Assembly (NCBI RefSeq): GCF_040549465.1
Contig: NZ_JBEPTL010000009.1
Span: forward strand, 1 to 64,000
Direction: 5' to 3'
Length of the DNA stretch: 64,000 nt
Source of the DNA: Lacisediminihabitans sp040549465
Lineage (GTDB): Bacteria; Actinomycetota; Actinomycetes; Actinomycetales; Microbacteriaceae
Part shown: piece after piece, positions 7,498 through 16,434 of the stretch
Numbering within the stretch: position 1 is the first letter of the stretch
Layout of the letters: each line of letters starts with the position of its first letter
The notes under the pieces: generated by a model
The model's database searches: none
What the model was told of the DNA's origin: nothing
Seen by the model: only the letters and a program-made list of their open reading frames with translations
Position numbers and translations under genes: made by a program

Positions 7498-8601
7498 ATG
7501 AGCCCGTCCCTCGTCATCGCGCCGGACTCGTTCAAGGGATCGCTCGCGGCCCTGGATGTCGCAGCAGCACTCGCCGAGGGGTGGCGCTCGGTGCGCCCCG
7601 ACGACGACATCACGCTGCTCCCCCAGGCCGACGGCGGCGAGGGCACTCTCGACGCGATCGAGGCAGCCGTGCCGGAGGCGATCCGCCACGAGGTCGGACC
7701 GGTCAGCGGCCCCGACGGGAAACCGACTTCCGGTGTCTGGCTCGAGCTGCCAGGGCGCATCGCCGTCGTCGAACTCGCGCAGATGTCTGGGCTGCCGATG
7801 ATGGACACCCTCGACCCGCTCGGCGCCAGCACCTACGGACTCGGCGAGGTCATCCGCGCCGCTGTGGAATCCGGCGCGCAGAGGGTCGTCATCGGGCTGG
7901 GCGGTTCGGCGTCGACCGACGGCGGAGCGGGCGCACTCGCTGCACTGGGACTCCGACAGGCGGACGGGTCGGAGCTTCCTCTCGGAGGTGCCGCGCTGCG
8001 CACCATCGGCGGCCTCGACCGGAGCGACCTGCTCGCCGCGCCAGCCGGAGGAGTCGTGCTGCTCAGCGACGTCGACGCTCCCCTGCTCGGTCCGTCGGGG
8101 GCTGCCGCGGTGTTCGGCCCGCAGAAGGGTGCCACGCCCCAACAGGTCGAGCAGCTCGATGCCGCTCTCACGCACTTCGCGTCCCTGCTCGGTGACGGGG
8201 CGGAGGTGCCGGGTTCTGGCGCGGCCGGCGGCGCCGGCTACGGATTCATCGCCGCCTGGGGCGCCGAGGTGGAACCCGGCGCGGACTACCTGGCCGAGCT
8301 CAGCGGGCTGCCAGGGGCGATCGCGTCGGCGGATTTGCTGCTCACCGGCGAAGGACGCTTCGATGCGACCTCCGGCACCGGCAAACTCGTCGGGCAGCTG
8401 ATCGGCCTCGCCGAGAGGCATGACGCACGCATCGGCATCGTCGCGGGGCAGGTCACCGCCCAGCCGGTCTCGTCCGACGGAACGCCGCTCTGGTCCGCCG
8501 CGCTGGTCGACCTGGCCGGATCCGTGGGTGCCGCGATAGCCGAACCCGCGCGCTGGTTACGCGAGGCGGGGGCCGCCGCCGCCCGCGCGCTGGGCGAGTA
8601 G
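7498..8601 (+). CDS. glxK: Glycerate kinase, GlxK/GarK type
   Basis: This 367-residue protein begins VIAPDSFKGSLAALDVAAAL, the family hallmark, continues with QADGGEGTLDAI and VIGLGGSASTDGGAGALAALG, and ends with LLTGEGRFDATSGTGKLVG. The enzyme phosphorylates D-glycerate with ATP to 2-phosphoglycerate (or 3-phosphoglycerate), feeding lower glycolysis. It is seven bases downstream of the LacI gene and on the same strand. This suggests that the sugar pathway to the left, or an associated aldol cleavage, may yield a three-carbon acid. That metabolic link is inferred. A long inverted repeat follows its stop codon. Confidence 0.93.
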   Translation: MSPSLVIAPDSFKGSLAALDVAAALAEGWRSVRPDDDITLLPQADGGEGTLDAIEAAVPEAIRHEVGPVSGPDGKPTSGVWLELPGRIAVVELAQMSGLPMMDTLDPLGASTYGLGEVIRAAVESGAQRVVIGLGGSASTDGGAGALAALGLRQADGSELPLGGAALRTIGGLDRSDLLAAPAGGVVLLSDVDAPLLGPSGAAAVFGPQKGATPQQVEQLDAALTHFASLLGDGAEVPGSGAAGGAGYGFIAAWGAEVEPGADYLAELSGLPGAIASADLLLTGEGRFDATSGTGKLVGQLIGLAERHDARIGIVAGQVTAQPVSSDGTPLWSAALVDLAGSVGAAIAEPARWLREAGAAAARALGE

Positions 8602-8633
8602 CGGCATCCGAACCACTCCGCGACGGCTCCACT

Positions 8634-8703
8634 GCGACTGTTCCCTTGTGCGACTTCTGTTCGTCGTCGAGCGGGAACAGAAGTCGCACAAGGGAACAGT
8701 CGC
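8634..8703. terminator. Perfect 29-base inverted repeat between convergent genes
   Basis: Bases 8634-8662 are exactly complementary to 8675-8703, separated by a 12-base loop. It lies between the stops of glycerate kinase (+) and ramB (-), so it probably works as a bidirectional terminator without a U-tract. The core TTCCCTTGTGCGACTTCTG is also what a small mobile hairpin repeat could look like. Confidence 0.75.
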
Positions 8704-8722
8704 CGGCCAAACACAGCCGGGG

Positions 8723-10153
8723 CTACTCCCCCGAGTGTGAGTCGAGGAAGGCGTACAACTCTGTGTCGTCTACGCCGGGGAACGTGCCGGAGGGCAGCGG
8801 CGACAGGATGTGGGCATGCAGCTTGGCGCTTGCCCATGCCTTGTGGGTCCAGCGGTCCGACAGCTCGCCGGCCGGCCGGCGGCAGCAGCTCTCGTCGGGG
8901 CAGCGTGAGGTCGCCCTGTTGGTGGTCTCCCTGCCGCGGAACCATTTCGCGTCGGCGAACGGCACGCCGAAGGTGATGGAGAACTCCTCGCTCGACGCGT
9001 TTCCGGTCTGGGTGGAACACCAGTAGGTGCCCGTCGGGGTGTCGGTGTATTGGTAGAACTCGGTGGTGCGATTCGAGCGGGTAAAAGCGTTGCGCGCGCT
9101 CCAGTGCCGGCAGACCAGCTGCCCTTCCGTTGACCCGGTGACGTCGGTGGGCAACTGCAGGCCGTCGTTCTCGTAGCCTTTGTAGAGGGCGCCGTCCTCA
9201 CCCACTCGCAGAAAGTGCACTGTCATGCCGAGGTGTGACGTCGCGAGGTTGGTGAAGCGCAGGGCCGCGGCCTCGTGGGTCACCCCGAATGCATCTCTGA
9301 AGTCCTCGACGGCGAGGTTGCGGTCGGACTTGGCCGCCGTGAGGAAGTCGACCGACTGCCTGAGTGGCATGAGGCAGGCTGCGGCGTAGTAGTTGATCTC
9401 GAGGCGCTGGCGCAGGAATTCCGCATAGCTCTCCGGTTCCTTGTGGCCGAGCAGGCGGTGGGCGAGCGCCTGCAGCGCCATCGATCGTAAACCGTGGCCA
9501 CCCGGAATGGAGGATGGCGGCAGGTAGATGCGTCCGTTCTCGAGGTCGGTCACCGAGCGGGTCGAGTGTGGAAGGTCGTTCACGAAGATCAGTTCGAATC
9601 CGAGCTTCTGCGCCATCCTGTTGACCGAGCGGTGCGTGAGGGCGCCATTGACGTGGCCGACGCCGCGCACGGTCTCCTCCGCAAGCTCCTCGATCTCCGG
9701 CATGTAGTTGTCTTTGGTGCGCATGTACTGGCGAAGCTCCGTGTTGGCGCGCCTCGCCTCCTCCGGCGTCGCGATCGCCTCGCGAGCACGACGCGCGAGC
9801 TCCCGGTGCAGGCCGACCAAGGATTCGAGAGTGTCCTCCGGAATGGTGCGTGATGGCCGGATGGCCGGCAGGCCGAGGCCCTGGTAGACCGCTGCTTTCT
9901 GCATCCGGTCGAGTTCGATTTCGAGTGCGGCCCGTGGTGTGGGCGGCTGCTCGTCGAGCAACTCCGACACCTGCACACCGACAGTACTCGCGATCCCCTG
10001 CAGCAGCGAGAGCCGCGGTTCGCGCCGTCCGTTCTCCATCAGCGAGAGCTGGCTGCCTGCGATCCCGACCGCGGCGCCGAGCTGGTCGAGGGTGATACCC
10101 GCGACGTTGCGGTAGTGGCGGATGCGCTGGCCAAGAGTGGCGAGATCGGTCAT
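8723..10153 (-). CDS. ramB: RamB-type XRE regulator with IrrE/ImmA-like domain (acetate/propionate metabolism)
   Basis: This 476-residue protein has an N-terminal Cro/C1 HTH (residues about 8-62: IRHYRNVAGITLDQLGAAVG). It is followed by an IrrE/ImmA-like domain with ALAHRLLGHKE near residue 230, where the catalytic Glu of HExxH is replaced, and a C-terminal region rich in Cys and Trp (DESCCRRP, GTYWCSTQTG). This is the layout of RamB/short-chain fatty-acid regulators of Corynebacterium and Mycobacterium, which control acetate, glyoxylate and gluconeogenic genes. It is divergent from pckG, a plausible target. The gene has no obvious Shine-Dalgarno, and a TAGTGT box lies seven bases upstream of ATG. 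Confidence 0.85.
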   Translation of the reverse strand: MTDLATLGQRIRHYRNVAGITLDQLGAAVGIAGSQLSLMENGRREPRLSLLQGIASTVGVQVSELLDEQPPTPRAALEIELDRMQKAAVYQGLGLPAIRPSRTIPEDTLESLVGLHRELARRAREAIATPEEARRANTELRQYMRTKDNYMPEIEELAEETVRGVGHVNGALTHRSVNRMAQKLGFELIFVNDLPHSTRSVTDLENGRIYLPPSSIPGGHGLRSMALQALAHRLLGHKEPESYAEFLRQRLEINYYAAACLMPLRQSVDFLTAAKSDRNLAVEDFRDAFGVTHEAAALRFTNLATSHLGMTVHFLRVGEDGALYKGYENDGLQLPTDVTGSTEGQLVCRHWSARNAFTRSNRTTEFYQYTDTPTGTYWCSTQTGNASSEEFSITFGVPFADAKWFRGRETTNRATSRCPDESCCRRPAGELSDRWTHKAWASAKLHAHILSPLPSGTFPGVDDTELYAFLDSHSGE

Positions 10154-10160
10154 GTATTTG

Positions 10161-10166
10161 ACACTA
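10161..10166 (-). promoter_or_regulatory. -10 box TAGTGT of ramB, likely leaderless
   Basis: The hexamer ends seven bases before the ramB ATG. The 119-base ramB-pckG gap must also hold the pckG promoter; no certain RamB box could be assigned by eye. Confidence 0.45.
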
Positions 10167-10272
10167 GTGAAAGATCAGCCATTTTTTCCACCCAACCGTC
10201 AAACAAATTCGGTCAGATCACGGCAATGCTGGAGTCAAGCGGCAGTTTTTCCCACTCGAGGACGGATGAACC

Positions 10273-12141
10273 ATGACTATCACCCCCACGCGAACCACCT
10301 CCTCGGCTCCGGCACCTGCTCCGACAGGCGGCAATGTACCGGACGGAGCCGATCCACGTGTCACGGACTGGGTGGAGTCGATCGCTCGACAGACCACTCC
10401 GGACAAGATCGTCTGGTGCGACGGATCGCCGTCCGAATACGACAGACTCACCCGCCAGATGGTGGAGAGCGACACCCTCATCCGCCTCAATCCGGAGCAC
10501 CGCCCCTACAGCTTTCTGGCCCGTAGCGACAGCAGCGACGTCGCCAGGGTCGAGGCCCGCACCTTCATCTGCTCGATCAATGAGGACGATGCCGGGCCGA
10601 CCAACAACTGGCGCGATCCCATCGAGATGCGCTCCACCCTCGGTGAGCTCTTCGCGGGCAGCATGCGCGGGCGCACCATGTACGTCATCCCCTTCTCGAT
10701 GGGCCCGCTCGGTAGCCCCATGTCGAAGCTGGGCGTGCAGGTGACCGACTCGCCATACGTCGTCGCGAACATGACCACCATGACGCGAATGGGAACGGAT
10801 GCCCTGCGCCTCATCACGGCGGACACCGAATGGGTCCCGGCCGTCCACAGCGTGGGGGCACCGTTGATGGACGGCGTGAAGGACGTGCCGTGGCCGTGCA
10901 GCGACACGAAGTACATCTCGCACTTTCCGGAGACGAGGGAGATCTGGTCTTTCGGTTCGGCCTACGGTGGCAATGCGCTGCTGGCCAAGAAGTCTTTCGC
11001 GCTACGCATCGCATCGGTCATCGCTCGCGACGAAGGCTGGCTCGCCGAGCACATGCTTATCCTCAAGGTCACCAATCCGCGCGGACGCGTCTTCCACCTG
11101 GCCGCTGCATTCCCCTCCGCCTGCGGTAAGACCAACCTCGCCATGCTCAGGCCTTCGATTCCTGGCTGGACAGTCGAGACGATCGGTGACGACATCGCCT
11201 GGCTGAAACCTGGGGCCGACGGACGCCTCCGCGCGATCAATCCGGAGGCGGGGTTCTTCGGAGTGGCGCCCGGCACGGGTCCCGCGACGAATGCCACGGC
11301 CATCGAGACGCTCTGGGGCAACACCATCTTCACCAATGTGGCGCTGCGCGACGACGGCGACGTGTGGTGGGAGGGCCTCAGTGACACGGCGCCCGACCAT
11401 CTCGTCGACTGGGAGGGGAACGACTGGACGCCGGCATCCGGCTCCCCCGCCGCCCACCCCAACTCGCGATTCACCGTGGCCGCCAGCCAGTGCCCGACCA
11501 TCGCAAGTGAATGGGACGACCCGAACGGCGTGGTGATCGACGCCATCATCTTCGGTGGCCGCCGTGCTCACAACGTGCCGCTCGTCGTCGAGGCCAGAAA
11601 CTGGGAGCACGGCGTCTTCATCGGCGCGACAGTCTCCTCCGAGCGCACCGCGGCCGCTGAGGGAACGGTGGGCGAGCTGCGCCGCGACCCCTTCGCAATG
11701 ATGCCGTTCTGCGGCTACAACATGGCCGACCACTGGTCGCACTGGCTCTCCATCGGCCGCAAACTCGGTAATCTCGGTACGGCCCCGCGCATCTTCCAGG
11801 TGAACTGGTTCCGCAAAGACGACGACGGATCGTTCCTCTGGCCGGGGTTCTCCGAGAATTCGCGGGTTCTCGAGTGGATCCTCGACAGGGTGGACGGTCG
11901 GGCACGCGGGGTCGATACGCCACTCGGCTGGAAGCCCGCAGATGACGGCATCAACCTCGAAGGACTGCAGATCACCACGCGTAAGCGGGAGAAACTCTTC
12001 GAGGTCGATCCGGACGCCTGGCTGGCAGAACTCGAATCGACCGAGACCTTCTTCGGTGGCTTCGGCGAGAAGCTCCCTGCCGAGCTCTCCACCCAGCTGG
12101 CCGACATCCGTCGTCGCCTTAAGCTCTCGATCGAGAACTAG
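10273..12141 (+). CDS. pckG: Phosphoenolpyruvate carboxykinase (GTP)
   Basis: This 622-residue protein has the normal length for GTP-dependent PEPCK. The kinase-1a P-loop FPSACGKTNLAML lies near residue 279, preceded by the PEPCK-specific region YGGNALLAKKSFALRIAS. Further motifs are SAYGGN, the kinase-2 region ETIGDDIAWLKP, and NPEAGFFGVAPGT, with GFSENSRVLEW toward the C-terminus. It converts oxaloacetate plus GTP to PEP and CO2, the first committed step of gluconeogenesis. A GAGGA ribosome site precedes ATG. Divergence from ramB fits the known control of pck by RamB-type regulators in corynebacteria; control here is inferred. Confidence 0.97.
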   Translation: MTITPTRTTSSAPAPAPTGGNVPDGADPRVTDWVESIARQTTPDKIVWCDGSPSEYDRLTRQMVESDTLIRLNPEHRPYSFLARSDSSDVARVEARTFICSINEDDAGPTNNWRDPIEMRSTLGELFAGSMRGRTMYVIPFSMGPLGSPMSKLGVQVTDSPYVVANMTTMTRMGTDALRLITADTEWVPAVHSVGAPLMDGVKDVPWPCSDTKYISHFPETREIWSFGSAYGGNALLAKKSFALRIASVIARDEGWLAEHMLILKVTNPRGRVFHLAAAFPSACGKTNLAMLRPSIPGWTVETIGDDIAWLKPGADGRLRAINPEAGFFGVAPGTGPATNATAIETLWGNTIFTNVALRDDGDVWWEGLSDTAPDHLVDWEGNDWTPASGSPAAHPNSRFTVAASQCPTIASEWDDPNGVVIDAIIFGGRRAHNVPLVVEARNWEHGVFIGATVSSERTAAAEGTVGELRRDPFAMMPFCGYNMADHWSHWLSIGRKLGNLGTAPRIFQVNWFRKDDDGSFLWPGFSENSRVLEWILDRVDGRARGVDTPLGWKPADDGINLEGLQITTRKREKLFEVDPDAWLAELESTETFFGGFGEKLPAELSTQLADIRRRLKLSIEN

Positions 12142-12217
12142 TCCACAGCCAGACACAACGTTTCGCCACCGCCGTGCGTCTTAGAGGATAGAAAGAAGAA
12201 CGCACGAGGGGAATCCA

Positions 12218-12778
12218 TTGGCGGCGCAGGCGACAGCACGGCAGGACGGCGAGAGCTGGCAGGCGGTTGTCACCGCGCTCGTCGAAGAGCGCGGTGACTC
12301 CCTCGTGCGCTACGCCCGGCTGCTCTGCGGGAGCGCGGATGACGCGGCCGACCTCGTGCAGGACGCCCTGGTCAAGACCTTCGGTCGCCTTCGTAACGGC
12401 TTCACCGTCACGAGCGGGGAAGCGTATGTGCGCCGGGCGATCCTCAACAGCTACCTGGACGGTGGACGCAGGTCGAGCCGCTGGCGCCGGATCGCGCACC
12501 TCGTGGTGGTTCCAGAGACCGAGGATTCGGCGGTTTCTGCCACGGACGGCCGCCTCGACCTCCGCGAAGAGCTCAAGAAGCTGACGCCGAGGGAACGCGC
12601 CTGTCTCGTGCTGCGCTACTACGAAGATCTCAAAGTCGACGACGTCGCCGACGCCCTCGGCATCAGTGCGGGCGCCGTCAAACGCTACCTGAGCGACGGG
12701 CTGGCGAAGATGGCGGTCGCACTCGCGCCCGACAACGACACCGATCCAAAGGAATCCCCCCATGTCCATCGAATCTGA
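12218..12778 (+). CDS. ECF-type RNA polymerase sigma factor, SigE-family (actinobacterial)
   Basis: This 186-residue protein has sigma region 2 (LVRYARLLCGSADDAADLVQ, then DALVKTFGRL) and region 4 (LTPRERACLVLRYYEDLKVD, then DVADALGISAGAVKRYL). The start is TTG 12218, with CGAGGGGAA six bases upstream; no ATG is available before region 2. The gene overlaps the next reading frame by 17 bases, as sigma/anti-sigma pairs often do. Genes downstream encode a TPM-domain protein and PspA, so an envelope-stress regulon is plausible. The target promoters cannot be identified by reading. Confidence 0.9.
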   Translation: MAAQATARQDGESWQAVVTALVEERGDSLVRYARLLCGSADDAADLVQDALVKTFGRLRNGFTVTSGEAYVRRAILNSYLDGGRRSSRWRRIAHLVVVPETEDSAVSATDGRLDLREELKKLTPRERACLVLRYYEDLKVDDVADALGISAGAVKRYLSDGLAKMAVALAPDNDTDPKESPHVHRI

Positions 12779-13520
12779 ATTCAAACGACTGGCCGAGGCC
12801 GAAGTCTCCGGCGAGCATGGCATCGATCTCGCGAAGGTGATCCGCCGCAGCCGACGTCGCCATCTGGGCAACCAGGTGGCTGTCGGCGGGGTCACGACCC
12901 TGGCCGTTGCGGGAATCGGCGTCGCCGGTGTGTTCGGCGTCCGCGGGCTCGGACAGCAGTCGATGTCCGCCGGCCCCGCAGCCTCGTCGGCCGGGCCGAT
13001 GAAGGCGTCGGATTCTCCGTTGGATGGGCAGAAGCGCGCGCCGGCAGAGAAGATCAACCTCTGTGGTGGCGAACTCGCGCAGATTGCACCGAACCCTCAG
13101 GGGCTGTCGCTGACGGCCGACTTCCCCGCCGCATCGGCATCCGATTCCAGCATCCAGGGAATCGTCACTCTCACCAACTCCGGCAGCGAGCGGATCGTCG
13201 GTACGACAGCCGCGATACCCGCGATCACCCTGTCGAAGGGCGGTGTCACGCTGTGGCATAGCAACGGCCCGATGATCATGATGGCGGTGACGGTGGATCT
13301 CGCGCCTGGAGCGTCGATGACCTACCAGGCGTCTGTGACCCCGGTGGCCTGTGGCGCGGAGGACGAGACCGGCGACGGCTTCCGGGCTGATCTTCCCCAC
13401 GTGGAACCCGGCGAGTACCAGGTCTCGGCGGCGATCGATCTCACGCGCGAGAATGCGGACGGCAGCTTCGCGTCGAACGATCTCGTGAGCGGCCCGGTGG
13501 CGCCTCTGAAACTCGGTTGA
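12762..13520 (+). CDS. Single-pass membrane protein, probable anti-sigma factor partner
   Basis: This 252-residue protein has a short charged cytoplasmic N-terminus (residues 1-37, ending in RRSRRRHLG), one hydrophobic segment (about 39-60, QVAVGGVTTLAVAGIGVAGV), a Ser/Ala linker, and an extracytoplasmic domain of about 170 residues with two Cys (LCGGEL and PVACGAED). I recognise no zinc-anti-sigma motif. The 17-base overlap with the ECF sigma gene and the topology suggest an anti-sigma or accessory sensor that binds the sigma factor at the membrane. The extracellular part has no family I can name. Function is inferred from context only. Confidence 0.6.
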   Translation: MSIESEFKRLAEAEVSGEHGIDLAKVIRRSRRRHLGNQVAVGGVTTLAVAGIGVAGVFGVRGLGQQSMSAGPAASSAGPMKASDSPLDGQKRAPAEKINLCGGELAQIAPNPQGLSLTADFPAASASDSSIQGIVTLTNSGSERIVGTTAAIPAITLSKGGVTLWHSNGPMIMMAVTVDLAPGASMTYQASVTPVACGAEDETGDGFRADLPHVEPGEYQVSAAIDLTRENADGSFASNDLVSGPVAPLKLG

Positions 13521-13606
13521 CAAAGCCATCGTTGAGCGGCACTCCCCTCTCGACACCCTGAGTCGCTAGAATCCGAGGACTACCGGAGTGGTCAAGGGAG
13601 TCTGCA

Positions 13607-15595
13607 ATTCGTAACTCAGCAGCCGCACATATCCGTGCCGTACTAGCGACGGCTGCCGTAGCCGGCATCCTCGCCCTGATGGCGCCATCAGCCGCTCTCG
13701 CCGAGCCGCCGGTCGATCTGAACGGCGCCTATGTGCTGGACAACTCGAATGTGCTCGGGTCGCAGAAGAGTGCGGTCACCAGCGCGGTCAACAAGCTCTA
13801 CGACGACACGAAGCTCCAGCTCTTCGTGGTCTACGTCGACAGCTTCACCGGTGTGACCGACCCACAGGACTGGGCGAACGAGACAGCGACCAAGAACGGA
13901 CTCGGGGCGAACGACATCCTGCTCGCCGTGGCGACCAAGGATCGCAACTACACGGTCTCCTACGCGAATGACACCCAACTCAGCACCGGCCAGAGACAGG
14001 ATGTCGAACAGAACGACATCGTGCCGGCGCTCCGTGACAACAAGTGGGCCGATGCCGCCATCGCTGCGGCTCGCGGCTACGACAGTGCGGCCAACGGGGG
14101 TGGATTCTCCGTCGCACCCGTGCTGATCGGCATCCTGGTGATCCTGGTGATCGCCGTGGTTATCTTCCTGGTGGTGCGTTCGCGCCGCAAGAAGACCGGT
14201 GGTTCAGGCGCGACCGCCCCCGAGAAGTTGACCCAGGAACAGCTCGACCAGCGAGCCGGAAGCCTGCTGGTACAGCTCGATGACTCGCTCAAGACCAGCG
14301 AGCAGGAACTCGGTTTTGCAATCGCCCAGTTCGGCACGGAGTCGACGACGCCGTTCAGCACGACGCTCGCCACGGCCAAGGCGCAGGTCGCCGAAGCGTT
14401 CCAGCTGAGGCAGAAACTCGACGACGCAATCCCGGAGACGCCGGAAGAGAAGCGTGCGATGACGATCAGGATCATCGAGCTGTGCGAGGCCGCCGACAAG
14501 GGTCTCGACGAGCAGGCCGACGCTTTCGACGACCTGCGAGAGCTCGAGAAGACGGCACCACAGGCGCTCGTGACCGTCGTCTCGGATGCTGAGGCAGTGA
14601 AGGCGCGGCTAGCCGCGGCCAAGCAGACCATCGCCGGCCTGCAGTCGTCGTATTCGGCATCCGCCATCTCCTCGGTCGCCGAGAACGCCGATCAGGCGGA
14701 GAAGCTTCTCGCCTTCGTCGGAGCCGCCGGCGGCACCGCCGATGCCGCCATCACAAGTGGCGAGTCCGGCACCGCCGCGATCAACGTGAGGGCGGCGCAG
14801 GCGAGCATCGCTCAGGCAGGGCAACTACTCGACGCCATCGACTCGGTCGCTGCGAACCTCTCCAAGGCGGGTGTTGAGCTGGACGCCGCCGTGGCCGACA
14901 CGCGACAGGACCTCGCGGCGGCCAAGGCACTGCCGGCCGGTGCGTCGGCAGAACTGGCGCCCACGATCGCCGCCGCGGAGTCCGCGCTGGCCGCGGCCAC
15001 GAATACGACGGACGGCGGCGATCCGCTGGCCAGGCTCGCCCACCTCAGTGAGGCCAACACCAGGCTCGACAGCGTGCTGGATGACGCGCGCGATGAGCAA
15101 GAGAAGGTGCGGGTCGCGACATCCCAGCTGCACGGCGCGATCAGCGCCGCCAGCAGCCAAATCTCGGCCGCCAACGATTTCATCACCACCCGTCGTGGCG
15201 GCGTCGGAAGAGAAGCCCGCACGCGAGTCTCCGAGGCGACCCGTCATCTGGAGCTGGCCGTGTCACTAGCCAGTAGCGATCCCGTGCAGGCGCTCACCGA
15301 GGCCAACGCCGCGCAGACGCTCTCCGCTCAGGCACTCTCCGCTGCACAGAACGACGTGCAGGGCTTCGGCGGCGGAGGTGGCGGCATCGGCGGAGGCGGC
15401 GGCATGGATGGCATCGGAAGCGCCGTACTCGGCGGCCTGATCGGCGGCCTCCTCAGCGGTGGAGGCGGCCGCAGCAGCGGGGGTCTCTTCGGAGGCGGGG
15501 GCGGCGGATTCGGCGGCGGAGGTTTCGGCGGCAGTTCCCGCGGAGGCGGCTCATCGGGCGGCGGCGGCCGCACCAGCAGCGGCGGCAGGTTCTAG
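13607..15595 (+). CDS. TPM-domain (TLP18.3/Psb32/MOLO-1) membrane protein with coiled-coil and Gly-rich tail, ATT start proposed
   Basis: From ATT 13607 the product is 662 residues. It has an export signal (HIRAVLATAAVAGILALMAP, then SAALA), a TPM domain (about 35-150; VYVDSFTGVTDPQDWANETA), a membrane helix near 170-190 (VAPVLIGILVILVIAVVIFL), long Ala/Glu-rich helical segments (about 200-570) and a Gly/Ser-rich end. The first ATG in frame is 13679, which would delete the signal peptide. AAGGGAG at 13594-13600 is correctly spaced from ATT 13607, and no ATG, GTG or TTG lies between. Either ATT is used or the base is an error for ATG. It lies 39 bases before pspA, so both probably act in envelope maintenance. 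Confidence 0.82.
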   Translation: MRNSAAAHIRAVLATAAVAGILALMAPSAALAEPPVDLNGAYVLDNSNVLGSQKSAVTSAVNKLYDDTKLQLFVVYVDSFTGVTDPQDWANETATKNGLGANDILLAVATKDRNYTVSYANDTQLSTGQRQDVEQNDIVPALRDNKWADAAIAAARGYDSAANGGGFSVAPVLIGILVILVIAVVIFLVVRSRRKKTGGSGATAPEKLTQEQLDQRAGSLLVQLDDSLKTSEQELGFAIAQFGTESTTPFSTTLATAKAQVAEAFQLRQKLDDAIPETPEEKRAMTIRIIELCEAADKGLDEQADAFDDLRELEKTAPQALVTVVSDAEAVKARLAAAKQTIAGLQSSYSASAISSVAENADQAEKLLAFVGAAGGTADAAITSGESGTAAINVRAAQASIAQAGQLLDAIDSVAANLSKAGVELDAAVADTRQDLAAAKALPAGASAELAPTIAAAESALAAATNTTDGGDPLARLAHLSEANTRLDSVLDDARDEQEKVRVATSQLHGAISAASSQISAANDFITTRRGGVGREARTRVSEATRHLELAVSLASSDPVQALTEANAAQTLSAQALSAAQNDVQGFGGGGGGIGGGGGMDGIGSAVLGGLIGGLLSGGGGRSSGGLFGGGGGGFGGGGFGGSSRGGGSSGGGGRTSSGGRF

Positions 15596-15634
15596 TTTTC
15601 TCATCAGTCAGGTTCCACAACGGAAGGAAGAACA

Positions 15635-16372
15635 ATGGCAAAGCAGTCAATCCTCGGGCGGATCGCGCAGATGGCGAAGGCCAACATCAATTCACTCCTC
15701 GACTCGGCCGAGGACCCGAAGATGATGCTCGACCAGATGGTTCGTGACTACACGAACAGCATCGCCGAGGCGGAGAGTGCAGTGGCGCAGACAATCGGCA
15801 ACCTGCGCCTGCTCGAACAGGACCACACGGAAGATGTTGCCAACGCCTCGGACTGGGGCAACAAGGCACTCGCCGCGAGCCGTAAAGGCGACGAGCTGCG
15901 AGCCGCGGGCAACACCGCCGACGCCGACAAGTTCGACAACCTCGCCAAGGTCGCCATCGGTCGCCAGATCGCCTCCGAGAAGGAGGCGAAAGAGGCCGAG
16001 CCGACCATTGCCTCGCAGACCGGTGTGGTCGACCAGCTGAAGAAAGGGCTCGACTCCATGCGCACCAAGCTGGCGCAGCTCTCATCGAAGCGTGACGAGC
16101 TCATCGCTCGCTCGAAGACTGCGGATGCCCAGAAGCAGGTGCAGGATGCCGTCAAGACGATCGACCTCACCGATCCGACCAGCGAGATCAGCCGCTTCGA
16201 AGACAAGATCCGGCGTCAGGAGGCCACGGTTCTGGGGCAGCAGGAGCTCGCGGCATCCAGCCTCGACGCCCAGTTCGAGCAGTTGGATGCCTCGGATAAC
16301 GCCGTGGAGCTCGACGCGCGCCTCGCCGCCCTGAAGATGGGCGCTCCCACCCCGCCGGCGATCAACCAGTAA
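15635..16372 (+). CDS. pspA: PspA/IM30 (ESCRT-III-like) phage-shock protein
   Basis: This 245-residue protein is almost entirely alpha-helical coiled coil, typical for PspA/Vipp1. It has an N-terminal amphipathic segment (MAKQSILGRIAQMAKANINS), then LLDSAEDPKMMLDQMVRDY, the canonical IM30 signature. It forms membrane-bound oligomers that stabilise a leaky cytoplasmic membrane. GGAAGGAAG precedes ATG. It follows the TPM-domain gene and an ECF sigma pair. That order (sigma, membrane protein, TPM, PspA) suggests one stress-response unit, although gaps of 86 and 39 bases leave room for internal promoters. Confidence 0.95.
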   Translation: MAKQSILGRIAQMAKANINSLLDSAEDPKMMLDQMVRDYTNSIAEAESAVAQTIGNLRLLEQDHTEDVANASDWGNKALAASRKGDELRAAGNTADADKFDNLAKVAIGRQIASEKEAKEAEPTIASQTGVVDQLKKGLDSMRTKLAQLSSKRDELIARSKTADAQKQVQDAVKTIDLTDPTSEISRFEDKIRRQEATVLGQQELAASSLDAQFEQLDASDNAVELDARLAALKMGAPTPPAINQ

Positions 16373-16434
16373 CTCCCACCCAAATCACAGCAGGGATTCG
16401 GAACATCCGAGGCCCCGTTGTCGTTAGGTCAGCC

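Noticed and set aside
13679..13681. ATG 13679 as the start of the TPM protein
   Set aside because: It would remove the export signal that is clearly encoded upstream in the same frame.
15361..15595. Gly-rich repeat at the end of the TPM gene as a separate repeat element
   Set aside because: It is a low-complexity coding tail in frame with the protein.
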